Source of the DNA: Trichoplax sp. H2
Lineage: Eukaryota > Placozoa > Uniplacotomia > Trichoplacea
Length of the DNA stretch: 64,000 bases
Assembly (NCBI GenBank): GCA_003344405.1
Contig: NOWV01000045.1
Span: 372,001 to 436,000, forward strand
Direction of reading: 5' to 3'
Shown one piece after another: positions 38,276-52,700 of this stretch (position 1 is its first letter; each line of letters begins with the position of its first letter). The notes beneath the pieces are model-generated. The model was given only the letters and a program-made list of their open reading frames with translations, made no database searches and had not been told where the DNA came from. The position numbers were made by a program, and so were the translations under genes.

Positions 38276-40345
38276 ATGGATCGCACAAGTGAGGATAGAA
38301 AGCGCTTCTTGATAGAAATAAATATTGAAGATTCTGGTGATGTTGTTGATTGTTCAAATGAGAAGGAAGACCTTAAGCTATACACTTATCAGTTATACTG
38401 CAAACGAGCTAATGGATATTTAAGCGTTGAATCATGCCCAACTGACGATTGCGAATCATTCAAAGTAGTTTGTAAAGAAAATCGTGGAGCTGGTTACGGT
38501 AAGATGCATTTTAAAAACACTCTATTACATTGATACTATGAGCAGTTAAGTGACATCGTTTCGATCATTTGACCTATATCTACGTTTTAAGTTTATTAAT
38601 CTTATAAAAATGACTTTTACAGAGCTAGCTTTTTTTCTCGCATTTAATTCTCTCATCGTCTTATCTGTTGAATTTTGTACATTTACCTTTTAGTTGATTC
38701 TATAAAATATTAGTCAATGCTAACCTTCTACCATAAGCTAAGTGATACCGCCGCTTAATCTATTAATTTTTGTGATTTTTTACTTTGATTATTCTTATGA
38801 AGTCATCCAAGACAAGGATAATTAAGTTTCTCAGACTTGAGTAATGTATCATTGAGTTACTGAGGTATATGCACCAAATTAGGATATTTAAACCGTAAAT
38901 TTTGCTTTCCGGTTCGAATTTCTTACACACAAAGATTTTCATCCAATTTTCTGCACCTTAATGTGATCTTTGTAACATCGATTTTCATAAAATTAACTTC
39001 TTTATCAATTAGTATCGCATTTTACATTTTTATTGATGCATTACCTTATTGTGTTCAATAAAGCAAACGTACAGAAACGTTAACTTTCTTAGTCTAATGC
39101 TAAACAAAACCTAGTTAAATGAATTTTATAACATCATCTGTCCTGTACCCTAGTTTAATCCTATGAAGTGATTTTACTAAGCGCAAATACCAACTTTCAA
39201 AGATCTAGATATTACTTGTTTTATCCGATTTTCCATATCTTCGGCTTTTAATCTCGTCGATGCCAATTAAGTAACGCTAGTAATATTCGCTAGTCCCTGT
39301 ACACATAATATGCATAGTAATAATTTTCACAGGTAGTTACACAATACTGCTTCCAGAGTTTGATATTAAAGAAAATTAAATTTATTTGATGTAAATTATC
39401 ATAAAATAGTCTTGCTGTGTAGAGAGATGAAAAAATTAATTATCCAGTTACCGATATTTAATAGTATAAAGTCTAACAAAATGATATTTTAGGTAAGCTT
39501 GAACGATTTTTATATTATTACGTGGCCAGGGTATAAATAAAATCTCAAATAAAATATAACCTAGCAAGCTAGATTAATTTTGATTACTATCCCTTATACT
39601 CACAACTACCAAGATCATTTCAAAATCACCGGTGCGAAATCTCTATCTAACACGAGTGTAAATGTTCTTCGATTGGGGTATAAGATTGGGGAAGACATCG
39701 GATATTTTCTCGCCGGCAAGTTAGCAGATGGAAAGGACGCTCAAAGTGTTAAATATGATACATCAATTCGTATGGAGGAGGTTGAACTGCTTTTTGTGGT
39801 ACGTTAATAGGCTCGAATAATTTTTAAATCTTATCAAATTCTTGATGCATCTAAATAAAATTTTATACTGTAATTGTAAATGATATCGTTGAATGCAGAA
39901 TCACGCTGTAATATCTCTGGGTGATTCTTGATATGATTACTCACATGATCACGTTGTGATCATTCTATAATACTTTTATTAAATTAAATTTCTATACTAT
40001 TTCCTGACCGAACTGTTAAAAATTTTTTAGTCTAAAAAATTCTACAAGAAGGAAGAGAAATTTCTCTCGAATTATTTACCACTGATGGTCAAATTTGTTG
40101 ATGGTGACGTATGTCTATTTTTAGAACGTTCCGAAAATTATGGTACAGAAACTAAATGTGCCATTTCAGTAACTTCTAGAGATAAATTTACTTTAGATTA
40201 CCTAGATTGCGTTCACAGCGTACCCTACGAATCTTCATGCCATCCTGTACTTTCTAAAGACCCAAGTTTTATTTCTAGTTCTAGCACTGAAAATCATACT
40301 AAAATCGAGCACCCAAATATTAATGCTAAAGCCTTTTATAATTGA
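38276..40345 (+). CDS. Unrecognised 255-aa protein, three exons
   Basis: Exons 38276-38498, 39569-39798 and 40031-40345 sum to 768 nt with matching phases (donors GTAAGA and GTACGT, acceptors AAG and TTTTTTAG). I do not recognise the family. The N-terminus is charged (MDRTSEDRKR, then an acidic stretch). A Cys-containing segment follows (YCKRANGYLSVESCPTDDCE), then a region with LGYKIGEDIGYFLAGKLADG and a C-terminal part ending in a Ser/Thr-rich tail (SKDPSFISSSSTE). There is no signal peptide or membrane segment. The second acceptor could alternatively be the AG four bases downstream, but that breaks the frame. It stands alone, with the SLC43-like gene upstream on the same strand. Confidence 0.65.
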
Positions 40346-43300
40346 GTAATCTTAAGTTTAGTAATATTTGCGTTGCATTTAATTATAGCTTTCATTTACG
40401 CTACTATCTTTTCGCTAAATATAACTGAATGAGTATAATTTTAATTTTATAACTTTTTACTGACTATTGAAGATTGCTACTGCACTATGATGGTACTTAC
40501 TTATCTCTGCTTCATAAATAATCCAATTTACTGACCTGTTAATTGTTTGACGTTAAATCAAAATTATTAATTTTAAATTTTTATAGATATAAATCTAGCT
40601 AATAATAGTAATAATTGGTATCATCAAACGTCCAGAAGTTTATTACTAATTTCTTGATTGGCTCATTAAACCTGTATTGAGAAGAATAAAATATTCGATA
40701 TTGTTAGGGACGATGATATTCAAATTTAAAATGGATCTGTTTACTTAAATACTATTTTAAGTATAATGCATTTGCCAGACCTGATTACTATTGAACTAAG
40801 GAAATTGAAATTTTATTCCATTTCGTCGACATGACGAATATTAATCCTCATAAATCAAATTTAACTAGATTAGAATGATTCCAGATACTTACGCGTTATT
40901 CATTAATGTGCCATGTGCATTATTGCAATAAAACAAGAAACGGCGTTCATTGGCCTAATTTTCGCAATTTTTCCTTGCTACCTTTTTATGCATCTGTAAC
41001 AAAACCTGTTCTGCTAATGGTAGTTAGAGTGTAGATCACACAAGTAATTTTATATAGCAGATTTAATTACTGATTCTCTATCGATTGAGATACTACATAA
41101 TATACAACAAGCTCTGACAGACAAGGAAAACTTCCCAAGACGGCAGATCTTAGAAAAGAAGGACTAAGAACAACATTAGCAGAAAAGCGTAGCTGCTTAA
41201 ATACGTTATCTAACTTGTTTACCACATAACAATTGCGAAAAACATCACTTAACGCTTACAAAACTTAGTATGAGAATAAAATTGTATAATTAGTATCATT
41301 CTTTGAAGTTGAAATCAACATACTTGAATTATCACAAACATTACTTATATACTCGTATACCTATTATTGACAGCAGCCGTAGATTTTGGTATTATTTTTA
41401 AGCTATATCTAATTCACTTCTACATAACATGTTGGCAACAGTAGCTTATCTAGTAGCTTCACTACAGTATCACGGACTTCTAGAGCCTCTAGGTGATCCA
41501 GCATTTCGTGAACATGCCATGTAAGTGAAAATGGAAATATATTGAATATAAGTAATTTACTAGTAGGATATTAAAATCGATGAGGTTGCATCGGGTAATA
41601 TAGAATACTGGTTTATCTTGACACTGTAATAAAATTTGATAAAAAATGAACTTAAACACCGGTACGATCAACTATTTTCTGATTTGGATATCGATATTTG
41701 ATCATATTCAGGAAGCAAACGTATTTTAGCGATACAGATTTGGATATAATCATCTAAGCTGGCTAAATAACATATTAATTACAATAGAAGCAGAGTAAAG
41801 CAGAATATATAATTTTTCTAATACGGCTTCAGATCCTTGTTAAACTGGATAAATTTGCTTAGATATGATTGGATGAAGTACATTTAAGATGAGGATTTCA
41901 TTCGTGCTAGTTTACGTTTCTACTAGTATAGTATTGACTTTATTACTGCCGAAACCAGTAATGCGGCCGTTACCGGTATAGGATTCCCAGTTTCATACTA
42001 ATTCCTGTTAAATAACTTACATGAAATGTTTGTAAATATGTAATAGTGAAAGGTTACTATAACGATGTATTTAGCATGCAAGTACATATATCCTATTGTC
42101 CGTAACAAGTTTTTCAGCTTTTACTACAGACCTTATTTTGCAGTCTTTTGCCCCCATTTTAAGGCTTGCCTACATAAAACATAAATCGCGAAAACTTACA
42201 GAATTTACTATGAAATTGGCCGTAACAACTCTACTGGTATAGTAATAAGCAGTCGATTGATATTGGATAAGCAGTATATGATTGATTGCCAATCATTTCC
42301 ATTATTGCTAGATTAGATTAAAGATTGTATGAACATTAGTTTAAATATACTAACTACTTCTTGCTAGTTACCAGTATACCATTGGCTATTTAATATTAAT
42401 TCTACAATGTAATAGAACAAGACCGAGACATAGTAAATGTGTACTTAACATTCATATTTCGATGCAACTAATCATTGACGTCGTTAATACCAGATTGTGC
42501 TAGGTAAAACTAGATAGCGTAGTTTTTATTTAATTAATGTTATACACTTGTACTCAATATTTAGAGCATGGTTAACTGTTTGCTCTTCCGGAATTTTCAC
42601 TATTTCCATATTAATTTTAATTTTATTTAGAGCTCAATATGACTATTTCGTTATTTTGTACGTTGGTTAGTTTTATTATATTGTGAACCGTAATGTAAGA
42701 GGTATTTATTAATAATTTTACCAGACCTTTAACTCTTATCCTTGCTCTTTTTTGATAAATTATTACCATATAAGGAAATAATCTATAATGATCACATTAT
42801 TATTTTACAATTTCAATGGAATTGATTGTATTTATAGACTAGTTGACAAAGCAAATTAGGGATACTAATTGAATGCTGTCTGTGAGGTTGATAGAGAGAA
42901 CTAGACAATAGCGGCTTATTTTATTCCATTTTACAAATTGTAATATTGAATGAATATAATTTAGCGATTGTCAGTCAATCAACAGGTTTATTATTGCTAC
43001 AACACAATTTGCGTATAAGAAATAAAAGTAAAACGGAACGGAAATATGTAATAAACAAGCTAAGCGAAATGATATTTAAACCATCTCCCTGATACGAATA
43101 AATACCCCTATACTGTGCAGCAACAATGATAAGACAATAGTTAGACGATGGGTTATATTCAATCTTTTATCAACCAAAATTATTTCCTGACCCTGCCCAG
43201 AGATGATTAGCAATACAATATATTTTAATTATTGAAATTTAATGTATAGAATGATTTTCTACTTACCTACTCCAAATTTAATATCGTTCAAATTCTTAGT

Positions 43301-45393
43301 ATCTAAATTTAGAAATGTATGATGAAATAACATTAGAAGCAGCGTTAGTGTAACGTTAATTTATTTATTATATTTCAGCTCGAATTCAGTGTATATAATA
43401 ATGGATTCACATGGATACATTACTCATTCCGTTAGCGAGCTAATGCTTCGTCGATGATCTGTAATAGTAGGACCCTCGGTTTAGTAGATATGGACTGATA
43501 ATTAACATTTTGGCTTAGATAAATTTTTGTTAGCCAAGTTAAAGTTAGATTTTCAATGATTGTACAAAGTGCAGGTATCTAATTTTTTACAGTTCACATA
43601 ACTTATATGCTATGATTCCTTAGTAGTTTACATTTCGCAAAAATTACTGCGATAATTCATAATTATGAGCTTTAATAATAAATTTATAATATCGGTTGTG
43701 ACAGTTATTGATCTGCAAGGAAGTAGACGTATAGTGTGTATTGATATCTCGAAACTATTAAAATTTCGAGCTAGCTTGTTGCATATTGTATAATCGTCTA
43801 CTTCATTTATTGCTTTAAGAATATTTCCGTCTTCAGAAATCCATCAGAAAATTAGTCCTAAGACTCTTAGCGTGCCTACCTATAATATGCGCGCAATTAA
43901 AGTGATTAGTTGCTATAGCTCAAAATAACAAAAATATAGCCATCCACATCATGTAAGTAAGTGATGATGGTTAACAATAGTCATTTAAGCCAGTAATTAC
44001 GATGCCGATTTTTAATTTAATGTCATAGTAGAATAATTTACAGTTAAATTATCATTTGTTGTTTGCTAGTAATTCTCTTCTATTGTTTGCTAGGTGAATA
44101 GCTTATTATTTAGTTTAAGAATTAAAAATAATGATGATATTAGTCATCAACTTAGAATCGATGGCCTAGTATAGCGTATTTGTACACTGTACTATCGTAG
44201 TCGATTTATAAATTATAGCGGCATGAGAGACACTTCTAAAGCATAATAATTATATAATTAATCATAAAAGATTAATAGCAGTTGTTATTGTCGCGATCTA
44301 ATCTAGGGAATGTGAAGGAGTACGCTGTGGGGTCAGTGTAAATCAAAACCATTAATTCCTTTTTGTTTCCCCTTTCATTGCTAGATATTGTTATTAGACA
44401 CCAGGAAAATGTGTCGTACTGACTTACCTTTTTATCTTTAATTAAATATCATAGCCGATAAGATTATACAAGAAAAGAATTAAAGATATAGCTCGAATTG
44501 TTTTTCTAAGGTAACTACAGGGTGTGTCTACTTAAATCTTACGGAAACAACTAGTGCATAAGTCATGCAGTTAATGCCTTTCTGCTTGATTAACATTTGA
44601 TCAAAGTAGAAATTGCTGTAATCATGACATCATTGTAACGGAGTCATTTTGGCGGAATAACCAAACATATTTCCGGTTTATTTTTCACCTTTTGACAAAA
44701 ATGATGATAACGTTAAATTTTATGATCAAACATGACACAGCTTTATTGACATTTATTTCCATCCATATCATTAGTTATTAAGTTATAGAGTGCCAAAGTT
44801 GGTATATTTGCACATTCTTTTATTTCTCTACTTGCATAAGTATGTACGCTATTAATTTAGGGATGGTTCTACTTACGCTCCAACCTCTATCCTATCTATC
44901 ACGAATAAGATAAATAGTTTACTTTATTTTACTATGGATAGTATAAACTAGAATAATATGCTCGTATATTAGAGATACGGTATCATGCTAAGTCCTAAAT
45001 ATCTATCAGTCTTAATAATTATTGGCGTATGCCAGTTAATGCACCATACTAAATTAATAGGATTTCAATCTATCATATTTATTTCAGATTCTAATAACAA
45101 AACAAATATAATTTGACTACTTTGTAGCCTATAAAAAACCAATGATTGATGATCTAGTTAGTAGTTAGTATACGAATATATGTACAAATTTACCGGTTTC
45201 CACGAAATAAAATGTATTATTTGAGTTACAATTTACAAGGCCGTAAATCATTACGGCATTACAGATAGAAAGTTTTTTCAGCATGAAAATTATTTAATTT
45301 TCTACAAGTTCGAGAAAGGCGGCTACATTGTTATCAGTCGTATTTACAGCTATATATATATACGTGTGCAAGAATCTTTTGTGACTTATTTTT
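40346..45393. other. Gene-poor stretch between two unrecognised genes
   Basis: Five kilobases of AT-rich sequence with no supported exon, RNA gene or internal repeat. The right end is the 3' flank of the minus-strand gene at 45394. Confidence 0.45.
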
Positions 45394-46601
45394 TCACAAG
45401 ATATGATCGTTGATTCTTTTTATTAAAACCAAGGCTAGTAGTGTTTCGGGTGGGTTATATTGAATACTGGGATTTATTAATGTAATATTTCCGTCGTGAT
45501 TGAAACAGAGTGCTTGCAATTCACTTTGTTTATCGCCAATCTCCAGCATAGCTGTTGTAGTCGTTTCGTTTGGATGATACAGTGGGATGATAAATTGCCA
45601 TTTGAGATCTTGAGCATTGGTGATTTCACTGGTAAGATTCTGAAGGTAATTGAACATATTCAGACGGTCTAGATCGTTATCCAACTTTGTATCCTTGAAT
45701 GAACAATAATGAGTTTAGAATACATTTATGGTCTTGTATCAAAACTTTCACTAATCACGAAGCGGTACTGTATCACTCCAAATTTTCGAACTTACCAAGA
45801 ATATCGCTTTAAAATTAGCTTGATCTTTTATTTTAGTAATGCCTAGAAGTGCTTTTGGTATATAAGCTCCTTTTTGCTTGGACATTAGGAGTATGATTGA
45901 TTTATTCTTATTTATCTTTCGAATTTCAAAATGACCTGAAAGAAAATGATTACGATATAATTCATATGGTAGTCTTTATCTATAGTTTTCAATGTTTTTA
46001 TTATCATCTACTGATAAAGGAGTTATTAAGTATTATTAACGAGCTGATTAAAAACGGAATTGTTTTTAATATATTATTAAGATGACAGTCATTTTAAGGG
46101 ATATTCTATTTCGAGTTATTGGAAATGATTACTAGCTATCTATCAAACAAAATAGTTAATCATAAATCCTTACTAAAATCCTCTATATTCACATCTACTT
46201 CGTCGAGACCAGATGGAAAGGCTGCTAGATGGGCGGTAAGATTTCCAACTTGAATGGTTTGATTACTGCATGCAATGTAGTAATCTCTAGCCCTTAGAGC
46301 TAGCACATCTTGGATAAGATCTAAAATGTAATTAATATGATAACTTAAGATCAATATGAATTCTTCCGTTGTAAATTATAATTGATACTTTGATTAATGA
46401 ACATTCTTGTGTATAATCAGAGTGCCTTCCTTAAGCAAATATAGAGTTTCTCTTACACTTTGGTCGTTTGCATACCGTTACACTTATTACTTACCATTTT
46501 TTGCAGGAGCCATCGCGCTTGTAATAGGTTTAGTAGAGTAAACTTGATGTAGCTTGAGAGTAACGTCTTGAATAACGGGAAGTTAGGCAGGAAGATATCT
46601 A
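45394..46601 (-). CDS. 3' part of an unrecognised multi-exon gene
   Basis: Three exons join without frame conflict: 46320-46174, 45869-45796 and 45693-45394 (stop). They encode LIQDVLALRARDYYIACSNQ...FPSGLDEVDVNIEDF, then AYIPKALLGITKIKDQ, then a 100-codon last exon with LNMFNYLQNLTSEITNAQ and a C-terminus rich in Leu. A further exon, 46601-46495 (DIFLPNFPLFKTLLSSYIKF...), is open with good splice sites. It ends in phase 0, whereas 46320 needs phase 1, so one small exon between them is still missing. More 5' exons must lie to the right. Leu-rich amphipathic segments suggest a helical, perhaps HEAT-like, protein, but I cannot name it. Confidence 0.6.
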
Positions 46602-48765
46602 CTGTCCTGTATACAACACGATTCTAAATTATCTGGAGCTCAATAATTAGAACTAATGTCAATTAAAATGATGGCACAGGCCGACTTATATACACTTGGG
46701 CCTCTATTCATGCATGTAATTATCAATTGTTCTTTTCTCGGAAAATTAATAACGGGATTTAACCTTAAAATAGCAGCAGCCATACGTAATGTAATGGATG
46801 TAGCATCATTACAGTACACAACGGACCGTATTACCCTTTAATATTGTACTATTGTTATTTCATCATGGGATCAAAACCACGTGAGGAAACCGATGTATTG
46901 CTATCATTGAATAAATAAATAATTTATATACTGTATATAAGAATATATAATTAATCGATAAATTTAATCTCTCATTTTACTAATCATTAAGATCTTCTGC
47001 GGCAACTTAGTGATTTTATTGTATGATAGGCTAGCCACATACTGCTATCTAACGAGCCATTACAGCATGATTCTAAATGAGTTTAAAGAAATTGTCATTA
47101 ATTTTGATCTAGTGAGACATTCTCGTGACTAAAGTGTTGTATGATTACCGGTACTTAACGTACTTTAACATGGTTGCATTATTTAATTTAAATAAAATTC
47201 AAGATAACGAAACTATCATATAGGTGAAAATGAAGTTATTAAAATACTACAGTATTTGCAACTTGGTTCGTTCATTTGATTATAGTCGTTAATTAATTAT
47301 AGTTATTGAATCAAATACGAAAAAATCACCAACAGCAACAATTATTGGACTACCGTCATTACTTCAGACATACCGAGCATTCATGTAGGACGGTCAACAC
47401 AGCATAAGCCCTAGAATTGCTGCTCTGACAGTTAACATGAAGCATAGAGTAACTAATAGCTATAGATAACTTGAAGATTATTGAACGATAATAATTTATA
47501 ATATGAACATGTAGTACAGGGCTCAAAATAGCGTAATCGATTGCAGAAAGTCGCTAAGTGATATATCAAAATGTAAGATTGACACTGTATGTGCGAGATT
47601 GTAGATTAACTGAAATCAGGAGATTGTGTTAAGTGCGTATCCGTGTTAATAGTTACAGTAAATATTATAGCTTTAATTAAGAATATCTTATTTAGATTGG
47701 ACATCAGAGATTATGCAAGTAATTTAATACTAGATTAATCAGAAGTTATAGATGTAAGCAGGGTTTCATCATGATATACATGAGCGGGAAATTTCTTCTC
47801 CCAGAGTTAGTTAGTCTTGTTCTTGGTTGAAGAAGTAGTTTATATAATAAAGTGAACTTAATAAGTTATGGGATTTCAATCATTTCTGATTTTGAGACAC
47901 TTGTCACATACCAGCAAAATTGAAATCCCTGATCTTGTCCTCCATAGCATTACATGCAGCGGCAAGGTAATTACGTAATATCAAACGTGATGTACTGTAC
48001 TGTAGAAAGAACACTGGATGTGATATAATGGATTCCTTGTCTGTATTTTAAATTTAATTTAAATTGAAAGTATAAATAGATTAATTCAAGACAACTAGTT
48101 GTTTTGCATTATGTTACTTGAATTGCACTTTGATTCTGCGCCCGAGGTCATAAATTTTATTCAAAGCTTTTACAGGGGTTACATAATCCCTCCCATTTTT
48201 GTCGTTTCTTTCCCCTCCAAGGCGCGGAGCTTTAATTTACTTTATACACCATACTGCTTGTGCTGATATTTCAACTGACATTTCAGAAAGTAAGTGCAGT
48301 ATGACACAGCACACAGAATAGCTCTGCTATTTAGGAAATCCAGAATGATACCACTGCTTTGTAGTAATATTTTGAAAGTTGCTAAGATTAGTGCAGTATC
48401 TATGATACAGAATGCCTACCTACATATATAAGGATCATGGGGAGGAACCTGTATGGTTAGGACAGGGACTCTTCAGACAGACGGATATTTTCAAAAATCT
48501 TGAAAAATTGACTTCCTTACAGTAGAAAACAGTAGTTCTTATGCATCTATTTTTCTTAATCATTGAGCATAATTGTAATTTAAGAACATTCATGACTTTA
48601 TGTAACTGTTTTGAAGCAGATGTTGATAAAATAGAATAGATTCGATTTCAATTGAATATTACTTAATTTAGAAAAAACAAGCGAATTACAGAATCGAGCG
48701 ACCGCTTATGGACATTATCACGAATAGAAGCGTTTGGAACAGCATTATACGGTCCTGTACTGTAC
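46602..48765. other. Unassigned region, probably introns or 5' end of the minus-strand gene
   Basis: It must contain the missing 5' exons of the 45.4-46.6 kb gene or its promoter, but I could not place any with confidence. The frame 46656-46841 (plus) has no support. Confidence 0.4.
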
Positions 48766-49032
48766 AGTAGGCCCAGCCATAATAACCCCGATTACTCAGA
48801 TACTCAGCGTAAATAGCTTAAACGATGATACATTATTCTAAGAGTAGGAAGATTTACGTAAGTCAGAAAAAGTTTATAGACGGTAGTACCTAACTTTCAT
48901 TGCGTTGGTGCAACGTCTTACTCTTTGAATACTCGCATGAAATTTGAGGTACACTCTTAGAATAATGCATCATCGTTTAAGCTATTTACGCTGAGTATCT
49001 GAGTAATCGGGGTTATTATGGCTGGGCCTACT
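48766..49032. repeat. Foldback element: ~80-bp inverted repeat with one mismatch
   Basis: The left arm, 48766-48845, starts AGTAGGCCCAGCCATAATAA. It is the reverse complement of 48953-49032 apart from a single A/G difference. The arms enclose a unique spacer of about 107 bases that has no ORF. CTGTAC-type palindromes flank both outer ends. It could be a miniature foldback transposon, a cruciform-forming element or a hairpin RNA source. No target-site duplication could be assigned with confidence. Confidence 0.93.
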
Positions 49033-49719
49033 ATACCACTGTACTGTATAGTATACCGTGCTACATGAGGTCGTAATGTCCGACTGTCCGAACAGTGTCC
49101 ATCATATCTGTACTGTACTCTACAGCAACATTACTTTCGTATCAGATATTTTAGCAGATATTGCTATAGACTACTGTATTCGCACGTTAATTTTAGTTTC
49201 ATTTTTTCCCAGTTAAAGTATCTAAAATGAAATTAAAGGCGCTGTACAATTCCATATTGTACTCCATGCACTGTCAGGGTCCTCTGGATAATAAAGTAAC
49301 TAAAAGAGATATTGTGCAGTATACTCTAGATGTACAGCAGATTGCTGTCTTGTATACTAATGTATATTGTATAGTCATAGAGTTACTTCTGTCTTACGGT
49401 ACAGTACAGTACTGTAACAAATTCCAAATTTCTGCAACGTACTGTACGGTACAGTGCTATACAATGTCTCTATCAATTATAAATTTCTATACTGTATACA
49501 GTATTGCACAGTCCGCAGTGGAATTGTAGGACAATGTAAAGACTGTGCCTACAGTACTATAGCTATTATACTGTAGTTTTGGGCTCAATAATAAAACTTG
49601 ATTTGGCAGCCCTCTTAATTAATTTACCTGCACACACTAATATTATTATTCTGCCTTTATTTTACTTCTGTACACTTTCATAGGAGGTCTAGATTATACA
49701 TACATTGGCTAAGATATCA
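49033..49719. repeat. CTGTAC-rich flank upstream of RUSF1
   Basis: Many short palindromes of the TACTGTACAG and GTACGGTACAG type occur, especially 49051-49130 and 49390-49460. A 100-codon frame (49227-49529) is translated repeat, rich in Tyr, Thr, Val and Cys, and is not a gene. The right end should hold the RUSF1 promoter and 5' UTR. Confidence 0.6.
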
Positions 49720-52700
49720 ATGTCAGCCACTGATTATAAACGAGTTCGAATCCAAGAGTTTTATGGCTCATCGGAATCGCGAACTTATAGTCTAACTAGT
49801 AGTAAAAATGGCACCAAGATAAATGTGATTAAGAGTACAACACCCCCTACCAGTGTTCAATTTTTTAAGGTATTTTTTGTAATCTTACATGTTTAATGTT
49901 GCTACAGGAGCAGTGGATGAGTTCACCAAATGATTCTTTATATTACCTTCGAATCAAGAGAGACTTGCTTTTACTATTGATGAGATATGCTATATTTGGG
50001 TTTGTCTTCCTTCGTTTTTGTCATTTTTGAAATACCGTAAGCGCATATAAATCATACATAAAGGTATACAGTACGTACTGTACAAGTATATGTTTTAACA
50101 TAAAATCAATCAAATCGATACAGTAGATGATACATTTAAAATACTGCAAGTACTAGCTTAAAATTTTGCAGAAACTACTATCCAGTGATATACAATACGT
50201 ACTGAACTATTTAATTGAATAGGAAATCCTTGACCTATTCTCGTTAATTTGTTTACTGTTGTTCATTTCTTAGTCAGTTTTTCTGCCTCAAGGCTATCCT
50301 GAAAGTGTTAGCGGTGATTACTTGACATATCAACTATGGGATACTCTTCAGGTATGTGATCCTCTACTTGCCTACAAATATATTGCTTTTTTATATTTTT
50401 AAAGTCGTATAAGGAAATACAGTACTTTCAAGTTTCAAGCTTGTAATATACACTACCTTGTATTCTTTAGCAAATTATAATGTCTTCTAAACTATTTTAT
50501 CCTTCCGCGAATATGCGTATGCAATTTTGCTATTAGTGTTTGAAATCGATTCCTTAGCAGTAGTAATATACAGTATGAAAGATAACGTATATCTTTATGT
50601 GAATAGTGTGCACCTGCAATATAGTAAATGATTTAATTAGAAGCTAAATAATTAAATTGCTTCGTAATGCACATATGGTTATTAGGCGTGGAATACGATT
50701 TGCAATAATAGCTATTTGTTTCATAATTTCCTAGTTAATTAGATAGTTTACGTCGGCTGACATACGAATAGGTTATGATGCTAATTTAATTCTGTACTAC
50801 TATTACCCTTTACGTAGTTGGAACTTTACATAGCAAGGATTTGACATAACAATAGATAGTAGATACATTTTTAATTTACTTTATACATTAGGCATTTTGC
50901 TCATCTATTACCGGTACGCTAGCAACTCAGGCTATATTAAAAGGTGTTGGAGTTGGTGATGAGAAAGCTACTGTTGCCGCAGCTGCAATGACATGGATGT
51001 TAAAAGGTCTGATTATTATTTGCATGTGATACATGTATTCTATTCCTATTTATAAGAAGTCATAATTGTATGATGAAGTATACGTATTAATGTAAGAATT
51101 TGATACGTTATTACTATACTTAAAGTGCAAACAACTAATTTAATTGGGTCTATATATTCTATTTGTCAAGATGGAACGGGAATGATAGGTCGAATATTAT
51201 TTGCGTGGCTTCGAGGGTAAGCGATAGTATGATCTTTCATCCTGATGAAATATAGAGTGACAATTACTGCACAGTATGGGCCTAATATCGAATCTAATTT
51301 GCGTTTAAATATTATTTCCAATTTATTATTTCAGAACCAGTCTGGATTGCGATGCTAAGAAGTGGAGGCTAGTTAACAAAAAATACTGACTTTGATATAG
51401 CATGAATTTATTAAGATACAATTTGTATATGTTCCACAATATTCTCAGTTATACCTAAAGGATGCTTATATTTATATCATATAGATTATTTGCTGATTTC
51501 TTAAATGATGGAGCTTTATTCATTGAAATGATAGCTCCGAATTTTCCTCATCTGTTTACACTATTATTATGTGTGGCTAGCGTTGCTAAGGTAGTTGTTA
51601 TAAAAAAGCTCTAAGTGTAGTTAATCTAATATTACAGTAGTAATTGTTCATCTTTAAATGTTAGTCAATTGTTGGTGTGGCTGGAGGAGCTACAAGAGCC
51701 GCTTTGACAATGCATCAAGCACGAAGAAATAATATGGCTGATGTATCTGCTAAAGATGGTAGCCAGGTAGTACAGATTCTACGGTAAAAGTAAATGGATG
51801 TATAGAGTTTATTACTTTTACTGTCGTTAAATATTTGAAACCTAGGATAGATATTAGAAATAAGTTTTGCCCTTATTTCTTGATATTAGATAGTTTATTA
51901 GCGTTATAATATATTGTCTTTGCATGCAATTGGAAAAATTATGAATTATGTTATCGTACTGAGTAATAATTTATAAAGTTTGTAATCTTATCATAGGAAA
52001 CTTTGGTAAATCTCTCTGCTCTAATAGTGGGCCTATTCTTATTGCCTGCAGTGACTGGAAATGCTAGGTGGAGATCAATTTGCCTGTATTTTATGGCGCA
52101 TATTAGATAATTCTAATGCATTGTTACTCACTCTAAATATAATAAAATTTCTTACTTTTGAATAGTGTAACCTTTACGTCTGTACTACAGCTCAACACAA
52201 TTGTCATATTTTACGACTGTTTAGGATTATCTGGACGCTGTTTTTTATGTTTACTATGCTACACCTTTACGCTAACTACAAGGCCGTTAGTTCTGTAGTT
52301 ATGGAAACGTTAAACAGAGAACGTTTGCATATTCTTGCTTATAATTTTTTTCGATATGGCTCAATCTTGTCCCCAGCTGAAGTTTGTCAGAGAGAGTCGG
52401 TTATAATTATGAAAGATCAATATAAATTGCGTATGATTTTAGGAGCTGAATTTATTAAAGAATCAATTTCAAGGTAGTCTAATAACGCTTTTCCTAGATT
52501 TCATTAGGCGAAATTGTATTTAAAATTTATGCTTGCCAATGTAATGAAAAATATTTTAGTGAAGACTGCTTCACAGCTTTCGGCAATCAAGAGAAAAGGA
52601 AATATGCACTCACGGTGCATATTGGCAGTAGATCAAGAAAAGGTTAGTAGATAAATCATCTTGAGTATCTTAATAATAAATAATGAATGATATATTTGTA

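Noticed and set aside
49227-49529. 100-codon plus-strand frame
   Set aside because: Built from CTGTAC-type repeat. Low-complexity Tyr/Thr/Val/Cys product with no splice partners or domain.
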